A stretch of 64,000 nucleotides of DNA from Planctomycetota bacterium (lineage in GTDB: Bacteria > Planctomycetota > UBA1135 > JADKAF01): the NCBI GenBank assembly GCA_016719295.1, contig JADKAF010000001.1, forward strand, positions 1,178,001 to 1,242,000, given 5' to 3'. How positions within the stretch are numbered: the first letter of the stretch is position 1; every line of letters begins with the position of its first letter. Both the position numbers and the translations under genes were made by a program. This document shows positions 1 to 7,538 of the stretch, in pieces. The notes beneath the pieces are model-generated. The model ran no database searches, was not told the DNA's origin, and was given only the letters and a program-made list of their open reading frames with translations.

Positions 1-68
1 CCTTGCTGGGGTATATGCAGCCTACGGCAGCAGCGCTTCTGCTGAGCTCGTTCCAACCATCGCGTCCC

Positions 69-908
69 GTGAAACTCCGCGTCGGCATCTCCACCTGTCC
101 CAACGACACCTTCGCGTTCCACGCGCTGCTCGAGAAGCTCGTGCTCGTGGAGGGCGTCGAGCTCGACTTCGTGCTCGCGGATGTCGAGGAGCTGAACCAG
201 CGCCTCGACCTCGGCAGCCTCGATGTCGCGAAAGCGAGCTGCCACGCCGCACTGATCCACGGACATCGCTACGCGCTGCTGCGCTCCGGCGCGGCGATCG
301 GCTATGGCGTAGGTCCCTTGCTCCTCGCGCGCGAGCCCGATCGCACGCCGCGCCGCGGTGACCGCGTGCTCTGCCCCGGCGCGCTCACCACGGCGACGCT
401 GCTCTTTCGCACGCTCTACCCCGAGCTCGGAGCGCCCGAGCACTGCGTGTTCTCGGAGATCCAGCCCGCGCTGCGCGCGGGCCGCGCCGATTTCGGGGTC
501 GTGATCCACGAGGGTCGCTTCACCTACCGCGACGCCGGCCTGCACCTCGTCGCGGATCTCGGCGACCACTGGGAGGAGCGCACGGGCGCTCCGCTGCCGC
601 TCGGCGGGATCCTGGTGAGGAAGCAGCTCGGCGGGCGCCTGCACCGCGCTCTGCATCGCGCGCTGCAGGCCTCGATCGACTATGCGTGGGACCACCGCGA
701 AGAAGTGCTGACGACGATGCGCCGCCATGCGCAAGAGCACTCCGATCCGGTGCTCTGGAAGCACGTCGAGCTCTACGTCACGGACGACACGCGCGAGATC
801 TCTCGCTCCGCCGAGCTCGCTCTGCGCGCGCTCGCCGACGCCGCCAAGCGCTGCGGCGCGATGCCGTCCTCCATGAGCCCCTTGGAGCTCGCCCCCGCCG
901 CTCTGTAG
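69..908 (+). CDS. mqnD: 1,4-dihydroxy-6-naphthoate synthase MqnD (futalosine menaquinone pathway)
   Basis: The product is a periplasmic-binding-protein-like enzyme that converts cyclic dehypoxanthinyl futalosine to 1,4-dihydroxy-6-naphthoate in the alternative menaquinone pathway. The family signature VGISTCPNDTFAFHAL lies at the N-terminus, followed by the conserved block around DVEELN and the KASCHAAL segment. From GTG at 69 it has 279 residues, matching the usual MqnD length and placing the signature near residue 4. An in-frame ATG at 15 and a TTG at 3 would add 18-22 unconserved residues, and the frame is open to the window edge, so the true start is not certain. It is followed by a small hairpin and a tRNA gene. 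I am confident of the family; MqnA is the main alternative, but the PNDTFAFHA motif favours MqnD. Confidence 0.88.
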   Translation: MKLRVGISTCPNDTFAFHALLEKLVLVEGVELDFVLADVEELNQRLDLGSLDVAKASCHAALIHGHRYALLRSGAAIGYGVGPLLLAREPDRTPRRGDRVLCPGALTTATLLFRTLYPELGAPEHCVFSEIQPALRAGRADFGVVIHEGRFTYRDAGLHLVADLGDHWEERTGAPLPLGGILVRKQLGGRLHRALHRALQASIDYAWDHREEVLTTMRRHAQEHSDPVLWKHVELYVTDDTREISRSAELALRALADAAKRCGAMPSSMSPLELAPAAL

Positions 909-919
909 TGTGCTTCGCG

Positions 920-940
920 GCGGAGCCGTGTAGGCTCCGC
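920..940 (+). terminator. Possible terminator hairpin downstream of mqnD
   Basis: GCGGAGCC (920-927) pairs perfectly with GGCTCCGC (933-940) around a 5-nt loop. It begins 12 nt after the mqnD stop and ends 6 nt before the tRNA. No T-tract follows, so termination would be inefficient or factor-dependent. Confidence 0.35.
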
Positions 941-946
941 GCTCGC

Positions 947-1032
947 GGAGGCGTGGCGGAATCGGCAGACGCAGCGGACTTAAAATCCGCGGGGCCTTGC
1001 GGCTCATGGGGGTTCGAGTCCCCCCGCCTCTA
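947..1032 (+). tRNA. tRNA-Leu (anticodon TAA)
   Basis: The cloverleaf was folded by eye. The acceptor is GGAGGCG (947-953) pairing with CGCCTCT (1025-1031), with one G-U pair. The D arm is GCG...CGC, and the anticodon stem GCGGA/TCCGC (974-978/986-990) holds the loop CTTAAAA with anticodon TAA at 981-983. There is a long class II variable arm, and the T arm GGGGG-TTCGAGT-CCCCC spans 1008-1024. The discriminator base is A at 1032. CCA is not encoded. The long variable arm and the anticodon agree on leucine. The last three bases overlap the stop codon of the convergent gene ending at 1030. Confidence 0.95.
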
Positions 1033-3126
1033 TCGCTTCGCGCGCGGCGGTGAGACGCGCGGCCTCAAGGGGCACGGCAAGCAGCGGCCGGCGAGCGCGA
1101 AGTCGTTCCACCAGCGCTCTTCGCGCAGCCCGTCGTCGCGCGACGAGCGCGCGCGGCGCAGAGCGAGCGCGCGCTCGAGCAGCGCGTCGTCGCCGGCCAG
1201 CACCGCGAGGAGCTCCAGGCCGCGAACGGCATAGCTCTCGGGGACTCCGCTCAGGATCCCCAGGCGCTGCAGCCCGAAGGGACCCGGGCGGACGCGCGCC
1301 GCCCATCTCCGCTCGCTCGCGTTCCACGCCTCGCTCCAGAGCGTGACGAGGAGGCCGGCTGCGGCTTCGCGCGCCGAGATTTCGCCGAGCTGCGCCGCGA
1401 CCGATGGAGCCGCTCGCGCGAGCGCGTCCAGCGCTTCGCCGAGCAGCCCGGCGCTCAGCCATACATGCACTTCGCTCCGCGCGCCGTCGCCTCTCGTGCG
1501 CCCTTCGAACGCGAAGCGCCCGCTCGAGCGATCGTAGGCCGCGAGCAGCGCCGCACCGCGCGCCGCGAGCGCGGGCTCGTACGCGGCCCCGGGAGCCTCC
1601 GCGGCAGCGGCGGCCAGCGCGAGGACAGGCCAGGCGTAGCTGCGCTCGAGCTCCAGCTCGCGCCGCGGATCGAAGCGCGCGCGCGCGATCGCATCGGCGG
1701 CGGCGAAGGCGGCGTCGAGCGCGAGCGGATCGCCGCGCACTCTCCCCAGCGCCAGCCAGCCTTCGATCCACGTATGTCCGAGGTCCTGCACCGAGCCCAC
1801 GCCGTGATCGACGCCATGCCGCCAAGGCAAGCCCGCGCGCACGGCATCGCCGCCCACCGTGGGGATGTCGACGGCCAGCGTGTGGCGCAGAGCGGCGTGC
1901 GCGAGCTCCAAGCTCTCCGACGGCGCGCCGCACCACCACGCGCGTACGAGCCCCTGCACGAGATCGAATTCGCCGTTCGACCAGCAGATCGGCTCGCCGG
2001 CGCGCGCGCGCTCGAGCGGCGTGTCGCCATCGTCCCGACTCCCGCCACGCGCGCTGGCGCACCAAGCCGCGAAGCGCTCGAAGCTACGTCCGGCGATCGC
2101 CTCCGCGTAGCCCTGGCGTTCTCCGCGCGACGGTAGGCGGCGCGGAGAAGAGTAGACCGCGCCGGAGATGCGCGTCGAAGTCGGAACGAGCGCGAGCTCG
2201 AGAGCGAAGTCGATCGCCGTGCCGCGCTCGAGCTCGCGTCCATCCTCCAGCACCTCCAGCGCCAAGCCGCGCTCGTCGAGGAACCACGCACAGGGCCAGC
2301 GCCGCGAGAGGCGCGGCGAGCGCACGATCAGCCGCTCCGCGGCGAGCTCGAGCTCGAGGCGCTCGGGAATGGCCCCGGCGAGCTCCGCTCCGTCGATGCG
2401 CGCGAGCCGCGCGTCGAGCTGGCGCGCCGTGCGCAGCGGCAGCGCGTGCGGCGGCCCGAGCGCGCTCCAATCCAGCGCGACCCGCAGCGAGCGCAGACGC
2501 TCCGCGCTCTCCTCTCGCGCCTGCACGAAACCCTCGAGGCGGAGCGCGCTGCCGTCATCGCTGCGCACGAGCGCTGCGCGCGCGAGGAAGGCGCCGCCGG
2601 CTTCGCTCTCTCCCCGCGCTTCGAGCCGGCGCACCCAGGGTCCACCTGCGGCCGTGCCGACACTCGCCGAGCTCCAGGCGGCCCAGCGCACGCCGCCGCT
2701 CGTCGTGCGCGCGACGAGTCGACCGACCAGGACGGCGCCCGAAGCGCCGAGCGAAGCGACGTGGCTCGGCTCCGCGAACGGCGCACCCGCGTCCGGAGGA
2801 ACGGTCTCCAGCGGCTGGGTGCCTCTCGAGCTGCAGTCGAGCGCGCCGCGAGTGCTGCGCAGGAAACCCGAGATCCCGATCCAGCGCGCGGAGCCATCGG
2901 AGTGCCGCGCCGCGACCCACGCCGTGGCGCGCCCTTCACCGCGGAAGCGCGGGTGGCAATCGCCGGGGATCTCCCCGGGGCGACACGGCAGCGCGCCGTG
3001 GACCCAGCCGCTGCCGCGCAGCGCGGGGAGCTCGAAGCGCACGGTCTGCGCGACGAGCTGCGGCGCGGCGAGCATCGCGAGTGCAAGGACGACGAGGCTG
3101 CGGATGGGCGAGCGCGCGTGATTCAT
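1030..3126 (-). CDS. Secreted protein, exo-rhamnogalacturonan-lyase-like (PcRGLX/YetA-type) architecture
   Basis: The protein has 698 residues and a signal peptide in the first 25 or so (NHARSPIR, then a Leu/Ala-rich core, then AQ). The N-terminal part carries a segment like HSDGSARWIGI, resembling the xDGSARW signature of the first beta-sandwich of PcRGLX/YetA-type proteins. The C-terminal half has Trp- and His-rich helices, for example the GHTWIEGW segment followed by GDPLALDAAF, as in the (alpha/alpha)6 toroid of those lyases. That would make it a secreted polysaccharide-active or glycan-binding protein; I infer this from pattern memory, without alignment. ATG at 3126 was chosen because it starts the signal peptide; GTG at 3159 is the alternative. 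It follows the GT-C-like gene by 39 nt and is probably co-transcribed. Its TAG stop lies inside the 3' end of the tRNA. Confidence 0.6.
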   Translation of the reverse strand: MNHARSPIRSLVVLALAMLAAPQLVAQTVRFELPALRGSGWVHGALPCRPGEIPGDCHPRFRGEGRATAWVAARHSDGSARWIGISGFLRSTRGALDCSSRGTQPLETVPPDAGAPFAEPSHVASLGASGAVLVGRLVARTTSGGVRWAAWSSASVGTAAGGPWVRRLEARGESEAGGAFLARAALVRSDDGSALRLEGFVQAREESAERLRSLRVALDWSALGPPHALPLRTARQLDARLARIDGAELAGAIPERLELELAAERLIVRSPRLSRRWPCAWFLDERGLALEVLEDGRELERGTAIDFALELALVPTSTRISGAVYSSPRRLPSRGERQGYAEAIAGRSFERFAAWCASARGGSRDDGDTPLERARAGEPICWSNGEFDLVQGLVRAWWCGAPSESLELAHAALRHTLAVDIPTVGGDAVRAGLPWRHGVDHGVGSVQDLGHTWIEGWLALGRVRGDPLALDAAFAAADAIARARFDPRRELELERSYAWPVLALAAAAAEAPGAAYEPALAARGAALLAAYDRSSGRFAFEGRTRGDGARSEVHVWLSAGLLGEALDALARAAPSVAAQLGEISAREAAAGLLVTLWSEAWNASERRWAARVRPGPFGLQRLGILSGVPESYAVRGLELLAVLAGDDALLERALALRRARSSRDDGLREERWWNDFALAGRCLPCPLRPRVSPPRAKR

Positions 3127-3165
3127 GCCCGCCGGACGCGGCGCGGCATCGGCGGTCACGCCGCC

Positions 3166-5139
3166 TCAGGATTTCTTCGTCGGCTGCAGCAGCGGTCCGA
3201 AGCTCGAAGTGAAGCGCAGCTCGAGGAGATCGCTGACCGGACCATTGGGCCGCCCTTGCTCGTCGAGGCTCTCCGCGTAGATCCAGCAGCGATCGCCGCC
3301 CTTGTCGACCACCTCGAGAGCCACGTAGAGCGCGCCCTCGCCGCTGCTGAGGATCGGTGCCTGCGCGAAGAGCTCGATGATGTGCAGCGCCGGACGCGGC
3401 GCCTGCGGCAAGGCGATCTCCGCGCTCGCCGAGCCCAGCGAGGAGAGGAACGCGAGGCGCACGCGCGGCCCGAAGCCCGGAAGCTCGAGCGTCGGCAGCG
3501 CGGCGAGCTGCACCGACCGCTCCGCGCTCCCCACCTCCAGCCAGCGCGCGAACCAACGATGCGCGTCTTCGCCCGAGATCGCGGGTGATGCGCCTCCGAG
3601 CTGCGCCCAGGTCACGCCGCTCGCGAGCTCGCCCGACGAGGGCGCGTTCGTTCCCGCGCCGCGCGGGGCATAACGCGCGAGCAGCGCAGCGGGCACCGGC
3701 GGCAGCGCAGGCGCCGCCGGGAACAGCGGGCGATAGGCGGCGATCTCGCAGATCGCTGCAGCGAACGGAGGTCGCAGCGACTCGCGCAAGCCGAAGGTCA
3801 ATGCGTACGCCGAGCCCACGCTCTTCGGAACATCCACGATCAACGCGGGTTTCCCTGCCTGTGCCGGGGCGCGCTGCAGGAGATTCGCGCGCAGCTCTTC
3901 CACCGCCCGCGAAGCCGCGACGTGATCGCGCACGTTCATGATCAAGCCGCTACCGGCGACGCCGAGGCACACCAGCCCTCCGAGCACCGCTGGGACCGCG
4001 CGCGCATGCGTGAGCGTCGCCGCGCATCCGAGGGCTACGCCGCACCACGCCAACCAATACGCCCGCGCGTTGGTCGCGAAGGCCGGATCCCCCCAGAGCT
4101 GGAGCAGAGGTGCGCAGGCGAGCAGCACCCAGGCCGCGCTCGCGATGGCCACTCTCTCGGCCGCGCGCGCGCGCTCGCCCTCGCGCGCCGTACCTCCCAG
4201 CGCGGCCCCGAGCACCCCGAGGAGCAAGGCGATGCCCACGGAAGCAGCGACCAGCAGCGGCGCGCGCACGAAGCTTGCGTGCCACCAAGCGAGCGGTCCG
4301 GCGAGCGCCAGATCGCCGAGCGCGGCGAGCAGATCGATGACCCGCCGGCTGAGGGGCTGCTCGCTGGAGAGGATGCCTGCTCCGCCTGCATAGCCGCCGA
4401 TCCAGGTGCCGAGGGACTGCGCGCGCCAGACGAAGAGCACCGCGGCGAGGAGCAGCGCGGGGAGCGCGCGGCGCCAGCTTGCCGCGCGCTCCCCCGGTGC
4501 GCGCGAGCGCAGCAGCTCGAGCGCGCCGAGGATCAGCGGCAGGGCGAACGCCGTCTCCTTGGTGAGGATCGCCAGCGCGCAGCAGAGGAGCGCGCCGCCG
4601 CGAGCGAGGTTCCGGCGCGGCGCGCTGGGCCCAGCTTCGCCCCAGGCTTCGGCCCGCGCATGCAGCGCCAGGAAGGCGAGGCCAAAGCCGAAGAGATGCG
4701 CGTCGACACGCCCCACGAGCCAGAGCACCGAGCCGGCGCCGAAGGGGAACCAAGCGGCGAGCCAGGCAGCGAAAGCGCTCGCGAGCTCCCCGAGGCCGAG
4801 GCGCCGAGCCAGCGCGCGGAGCGCGCAGCAACCCGCGGCGAGCGCGAGGAGATGCGAGAGCTTGAGCAGCACCGGCGAGAAGCCGAGCAGCCGCGACTCG
4901 ATGCCGAGCGAGAGCGTCACCCAAGGACGGTAGAAGCGGGGCTGGGCGAGGTCGTACTGCGGCCCGGACAAGTCGCCCGCGGCGCGGGAGAGGTCCTGGG
5001 CGTAGACGAGGGCGGTGAAGTCCTCGCTGAGGAAGCCCACTTCCTCGAAGTGCAGCAGATAGGGCGCCAGGCAAAGCGCGAGCCAGATAGCGCCGAGCAG
5101 CCGCGCGACGCGCGGCGGTAGAGGGGCGGACGAGCTCAT
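3166..5139 (-). CDS. Multi-pass membrane protein, GT-C glycosyltransferase-like
   Basis: The protein has 657 residues, with about ten hydrophobic helices filling residues 10-400 and a soluble C-terminal domain of about 250 residues. The first extracytoplasmic loop carries an acidic pair (FLSEDF, about residue 36), the position of the metal or lipid-phosphate-binding acidic residues in GT-C transferases, followed by the RFYRPW block seen in Tmtc-like proteins. The likely role is transfer of sugars from polyprenyl-phosphate donors on the outer face of the membrane; substrate unknown. It heads a two-gene minus-strand unit with the secreted toroid protein and is divergent from the DUF5989 gene. 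Its architecture resembles the gene at 22699-24939. Confidence 0.6.
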   Translation of the reverse strand: MSSSAPLPPRVARLLGAIWLALCLAPYLLHFEEVGFLSEDFTALVYAQDLSRAAGDLSGPQYDLAQPRFYRPWVTLSLGIESRLLGFSPVLLKLSHLLALAAGCCALRALARRLGLGELASAFAAWLAAWFPFGAGSVLWLVGRVDAHLFGFGLAFLALHARAEAWGEAGPSAPRRNLARGGALLCCALAILTKETAFALPLILGALELLRSRAPGERAASWRRALPALLLAAVLFVWRAQSLGTWIGGYAGGAGILSSEQPLSRRVIDLLAALGDLALAGPLAWWHASFVRAPLLVAASVGIALLLGVLGAALGGTAREGERARAAERVAIASAAWVLLACAPLLQLWGDPAFATNARAYWLAWCGVALGCAATLTHARAVPAVLGGLVCLGVAGSGLIMNVRDHVAASRAVEELRANLLQRAPAQAGKPALIVDVPKSVGSAYALTFGLRESLRPPFAAAICEIAAYRPLFPAAPALPPVPAALLARYAPRGAGTNAPSSGELASGVTWAQLGGASPAISGEDAHRWFARWLEVGSAERSVQLAALPTLELPGFGPRVRLAFLSSLGSASAEIALPQAPRPALHIIELFAQAPILSSGEGALYVALEVVDKGGDRCWIYAESLDEQGRPNGPVSDLLELRFTSSFGPLLQPTKKS

Positions 5140-5222
5140 GATGGGCGCGTGCTATCTTAGGGATGCGGGCAGCGCTCGCCAGCGCGCCGCCGCACCCTCC
5201 TTCTCCGCCCCGCTCCACGATC

Positions 5223-5489
5223 ATGAGCCAAAGCAATCCATCGTCCGAGGATCTCGAAGCACGACTCGCCCGAGCGAGCTCGGCCTGGAGCAGCCCGGAC
5301 GAGCCGAGCGCTGCGCCCGCCGACGCTCCGAGCCGCGGCCTGGTCCTGGATTTCCTGGCCGAGAACTGGCTCTGGATCGTGGTGCCAGCGCTGCTGGTGA
5401 TCGCGCTGCTGGGTGGGACCGCGATCGCCCTCAGCATGATGAGCGAGGGCGACTCGACGACGCCGTTCGTGTACGCGACCTACGATTGA
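5223..5489 (+). CDS. DUF5989-family small membrane protein
   Basis: The protein has 88 residues. A Ser/Pro/Ala-rich cytoplasmic N-terminus of about 40 residues is followed by the block LDFLAENWLWIVVP, one strong transmembrane helix (about residues 48-70) and the ending TPFVYATYD. This matches my recollection of DUF5989 (FLRERKKFWL, helix, then a PFIYTLF-type ending), a family often found beside nodulation-type carbamoyltransferases and small SxtJ-like proteins. No such partner is visible here. ATG 5223 was chosen over an upstream in-frame ATG at 5163, which adds a Pro-rich unconserved leader. It is divergent from the GT-C-like gene and convergent with the deacetylase. Function unknown. Confidence 0.65.
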   Translation: MSQSNPSSEDLEARLARASSAWSSPDEPSAAPADAPSRGLVLDFLAENWLWIVVPALLVIALLGGTAIALSMMSEGDSTTPFVYATYD

Positions 5490-5508
5490 GCCGAGCCTGA
5501 GCCGAGCC
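5487..5508. repeat. Tandem 11-nt duplication at the DUF5989 stop codon
   Basis: TGAGCCGAGCC occurs twice head to tail (5487-5497 and 5498-5508). The first copy includes the TGA stop of the DUF5989 gene. It lies in the 36-nt gap between convergent genes and looks like a replication-slippage duplication. Confidence 0.7.
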
Positions 5509-5525
5509 GCGATCCGCAGCCGAGC

Positions 5526-6554
5526 TCAGCGACGGAGCCAGCGCGGCAGCCCTCCGCGCACCAGCGCTGAGAGCTCGCTTTCCGACGCCAGCTCCTCGAG
5601 CGGCCAGCGCCGCAGCCGATAGGGATCGGACCCGCGGCGATTCACGCCCTCGATCATCGTGCAGGCATAGGCGTGACCGCTGTGCAGCAGCAGCGCTCCA
5701 TCCGCCTCGGGCAGGTCGGCGCTGCGGCCGAAGGGATACGCGAAGCCCTCCACGGGATGGCCGAGCGCGCCCTCCAAGCTCGCCCGCGCTCCTTGGATCT
5801 CGGCGCGCTGCGCTCCCGCGTCGAGCCGCGCATGGCGCCGATGGCGCACGCCGTGGGAGGCGATCTCGAAGACGTCCTCCACGGCGCACAGCTCGTCGGG
5901 CTGCAGGTAGATCGAGCGCGCGAGCCCTGCCGCCCCGCCGAGCTCGCGCTCGTGGAGCGCGCGCAGCGCGCCATCGCGCCGCTCTTCGTCGCAGCCGCGA
6001 TGCAGGACGCTCTTCAGCTCATAGCTCGAGCGCTCCGCGGCGGCGAGCAGCGCCTCGCGCGGCTCGAGTTCCGCGGCCAGCGCGCGCGCGAGCGGCACAG
6101 CCCCGAGCGCGCGCTCGAGCGCGAAGTACAGATCCGTCCATGGCAGCCATTCGCCCGTCCAGGTCCCGGTGTGCACGAAGAGGGTCGCGCGCACGCCGAG
6201 TCGGCGCAGCAGGGGCGCGGCCTCCGTCGCGATGCCGCGATAGGCGTCGTCGAAGGAGAACGAGATCAGCGGCCGGCGCTCCTCCTCGCGCGCGTGTAGC
6301 GAGAGCCCCTCGCGCACCGTGACGACCCGCCCGCGCGCGAGCGCCCAGCGCACGCGTCGCTCGAGCGCAGCGACGGAGATGCGCATCGAATCCGGCAGGT
6401 GCGGGAGCTCGGAGCCCACCTCGTGTCCGGCGAAGATCAGCCACGTGCCGCGCGCGGGCCGGCAGCGCCGAGCGAGGGCCCAGACAGGCAGGGCCCACCG
6501 GCGCAAGGCTCGGCGCGCGCGGTGGCGCGTGTCGGCGGAGCCGCGCGCGCTCAC
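5526..6554 (-). CDS. Polysaccharide deacetylase (NodB fold, CE4)
   Basis: The protein has 342 residues. NodB motif 1 is SFDDAY (Asp102-Asp103) and motif 2 is SHGVRH (His234 and His238), giving the metal-binding Asp-His-His triad of carbohydrate esterase family 4. A FAYPFGR segment (motif 3) follows. These enzymes remove N- or O-acetyl groups from surface polysaccharides, peptidoglycan or exopolymers. No clear signal peptide is seen, so it may act on a cytoplasmic or lipid-linked intermediate. The start is GTG at 6554, because GTGA overlaps the TGA stop of the upstream GNAT gene (4-nt coupling). It is the last gene of a radical SAM, GNAT, deacetylase unit. Confidence 0.85.
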   Translation of the reverse strand: MSARGSADTRHRARRALRRWALPVWALARRCRPARGTWLIFAGHEVGSELPHLPDSMRISVAALERRVRWALARGRVVTVREGLSLHAREEERRPLISFSFDDAYRGIATEAAPLLRRLGVRATLFVHTGTWTGEWLPWTDLYFALERALGAVPLARALAAELEPREALLAAAERSSYELKSVLHRGCDEERRDGALRALHERELGGAAGLARSIYLQPDELCAVEDVFEIASHGVRHRRHARLDAGAQRAEIQGARASLEGALGHPVEGFAYPFGRSADLPEADGALLLHSGHAYACTMIEGVNRRGSDPYRLRRWPLEELASESELSALVRGGLPRWLRR

Positions 6555-7525
6555 GCAGCGCTCCCCGAGGTCGCGGCCGCGCGGAGCAGCAGCCCCTCGG
6601 CATCGCGATCCAGATCGCGGATCCACGGGACCGCGCCGCCGAGCGCCTGCTCCGAGAGTCCGTCGCGCAGGGGCTTCCACCAGAACGGGCGCGCTTCCGC
6701 GCGCCGCGGCGCGACCCACCCGACGCGAGCCGCGCACGCGGCGAGAGGCTCGCCTTCGACCAGCGTGAGCTCGACCTGCGCGACGCCCTGCGCGCGCAGC
6801 GCGACGCAGAGACCGCGCCAGAGCTCGGGCTCGCGCTGCCAGGCGTCCGCGGGCGCGAGATCGGCGACCACGCCGCGCTCTCCGCAGATCTCGGCGAACG
6901 CCGCGGCACCGCTCGGGGCGACGAAGCCGCGATAACGCGGGCAGCGCGTGCGCCACGCGAGCCACGAAGCGTCGCGCTGCGCGCTGACGCGCCGCGTGGC
7001 GCGCGCCACCGCGGCGAAGGCCTCTGCGGCGCGTTCCGGAGAGACCGCCTCCAAGGCCGCGCGCGGTGCGCGGCGCCGCCACCACGCGCGCGGCCCGCGC
7101 AAGAGCGCTCGCACGCCTTGCGTGCGGCAGAGCTCGCGCCATCCGGCGCGGGCGAACGAAGCGTTCGAGCGCGCGCCGCCGAACGCGCAGAGCAACGCGC
7201 CACCGCGCAGGCGCGCCTCCTCCTCGGCGCTCGCCAGCAAGCGCGCGAAGTAGCCGCGCCGCTGGGCCTCCGGCGCCGTCATCGCGTCGGCAGCTTGGAA
7301 CGCGAGCAGCTCACCGCCGGGGCAGGCGAGGAGGCGCGGCTGGAGCCCGAACGCCGCGACGATCGCGCCGTCTTGCGCTAGCACGCGCTCGATCGCGCTG
7401 CCGTGCGGGTTCTCGCGGTACTTCCAGGACCACATGCCCCGCGGTGGAGCGAAGCCGAAGCAGCGCGCATGGAGCTCGTCGCGCGCCGGATCATCGGCGG
7501 CGCCGGCGGAGCGGAGCGAGATCAC
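6551..7525 (-). CDS. GNAT-family N-acetyltransferase
   Basis: The protein has 324 residues. Residues 1-145 form a GNAT domain: a beta-strand, the FGFAPPRGMWSWKY segment, and the acetyl-CoA-binding motif A region TAPEAQRRGYFARLL, where QRRGYF is the pyrophosphate loop. The C-terminal 170 residues may be a second, degenerate GNAT-like half, as in two-domain acyltransferases linked to exopolysaccharide clusters. The start is GTG at 7525. It lies 13 nt after the radical SAM gene and overlaps the deacetylase by 4 nt, so the three are probably translated together. Pairing an acetyltransferase with a deacetylase suggests acyl remodelling of a surface glycan or lipid; this is inference. Confidence 0.75.
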   Translation of the reverse strand: MISLRSAGAADDPARDELHARCFGFAPPRGMWSWKYRENPHGSAIERVLAQDGAIVAAFGLQPRLLACPGGELLAFQAADAMTAPEAQRRGYFARLLASAEEEARLRGGALLCAFGGARSNASFARAGWRELCRTQGVRALLRGPRAWWRRRAPRAALEAVSPERAAEAFAAVARATRRVSAQRDASWLAWRTRCPRYRGFVAPSGAAAFAEICGERGVVADLAPADAWQREPELWRGLCVALRAQGVAQVELTLVEGEPLAACAARVGWVAPRRAEARPFWWKPLRDGLSEQALGGAVPWIRDLDRDAEGLLLRAAATSGSAA

Positions 7526-7538
7526 GGCGGAGCGCGCC

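Noticed and set aside
1404..3588. Long plus-strand frames opposite the toroid-type gene
   Set aside because: Arg/Ala-rich low-information translations; the minus-strand protein has a signal peptide and family-like motifs.
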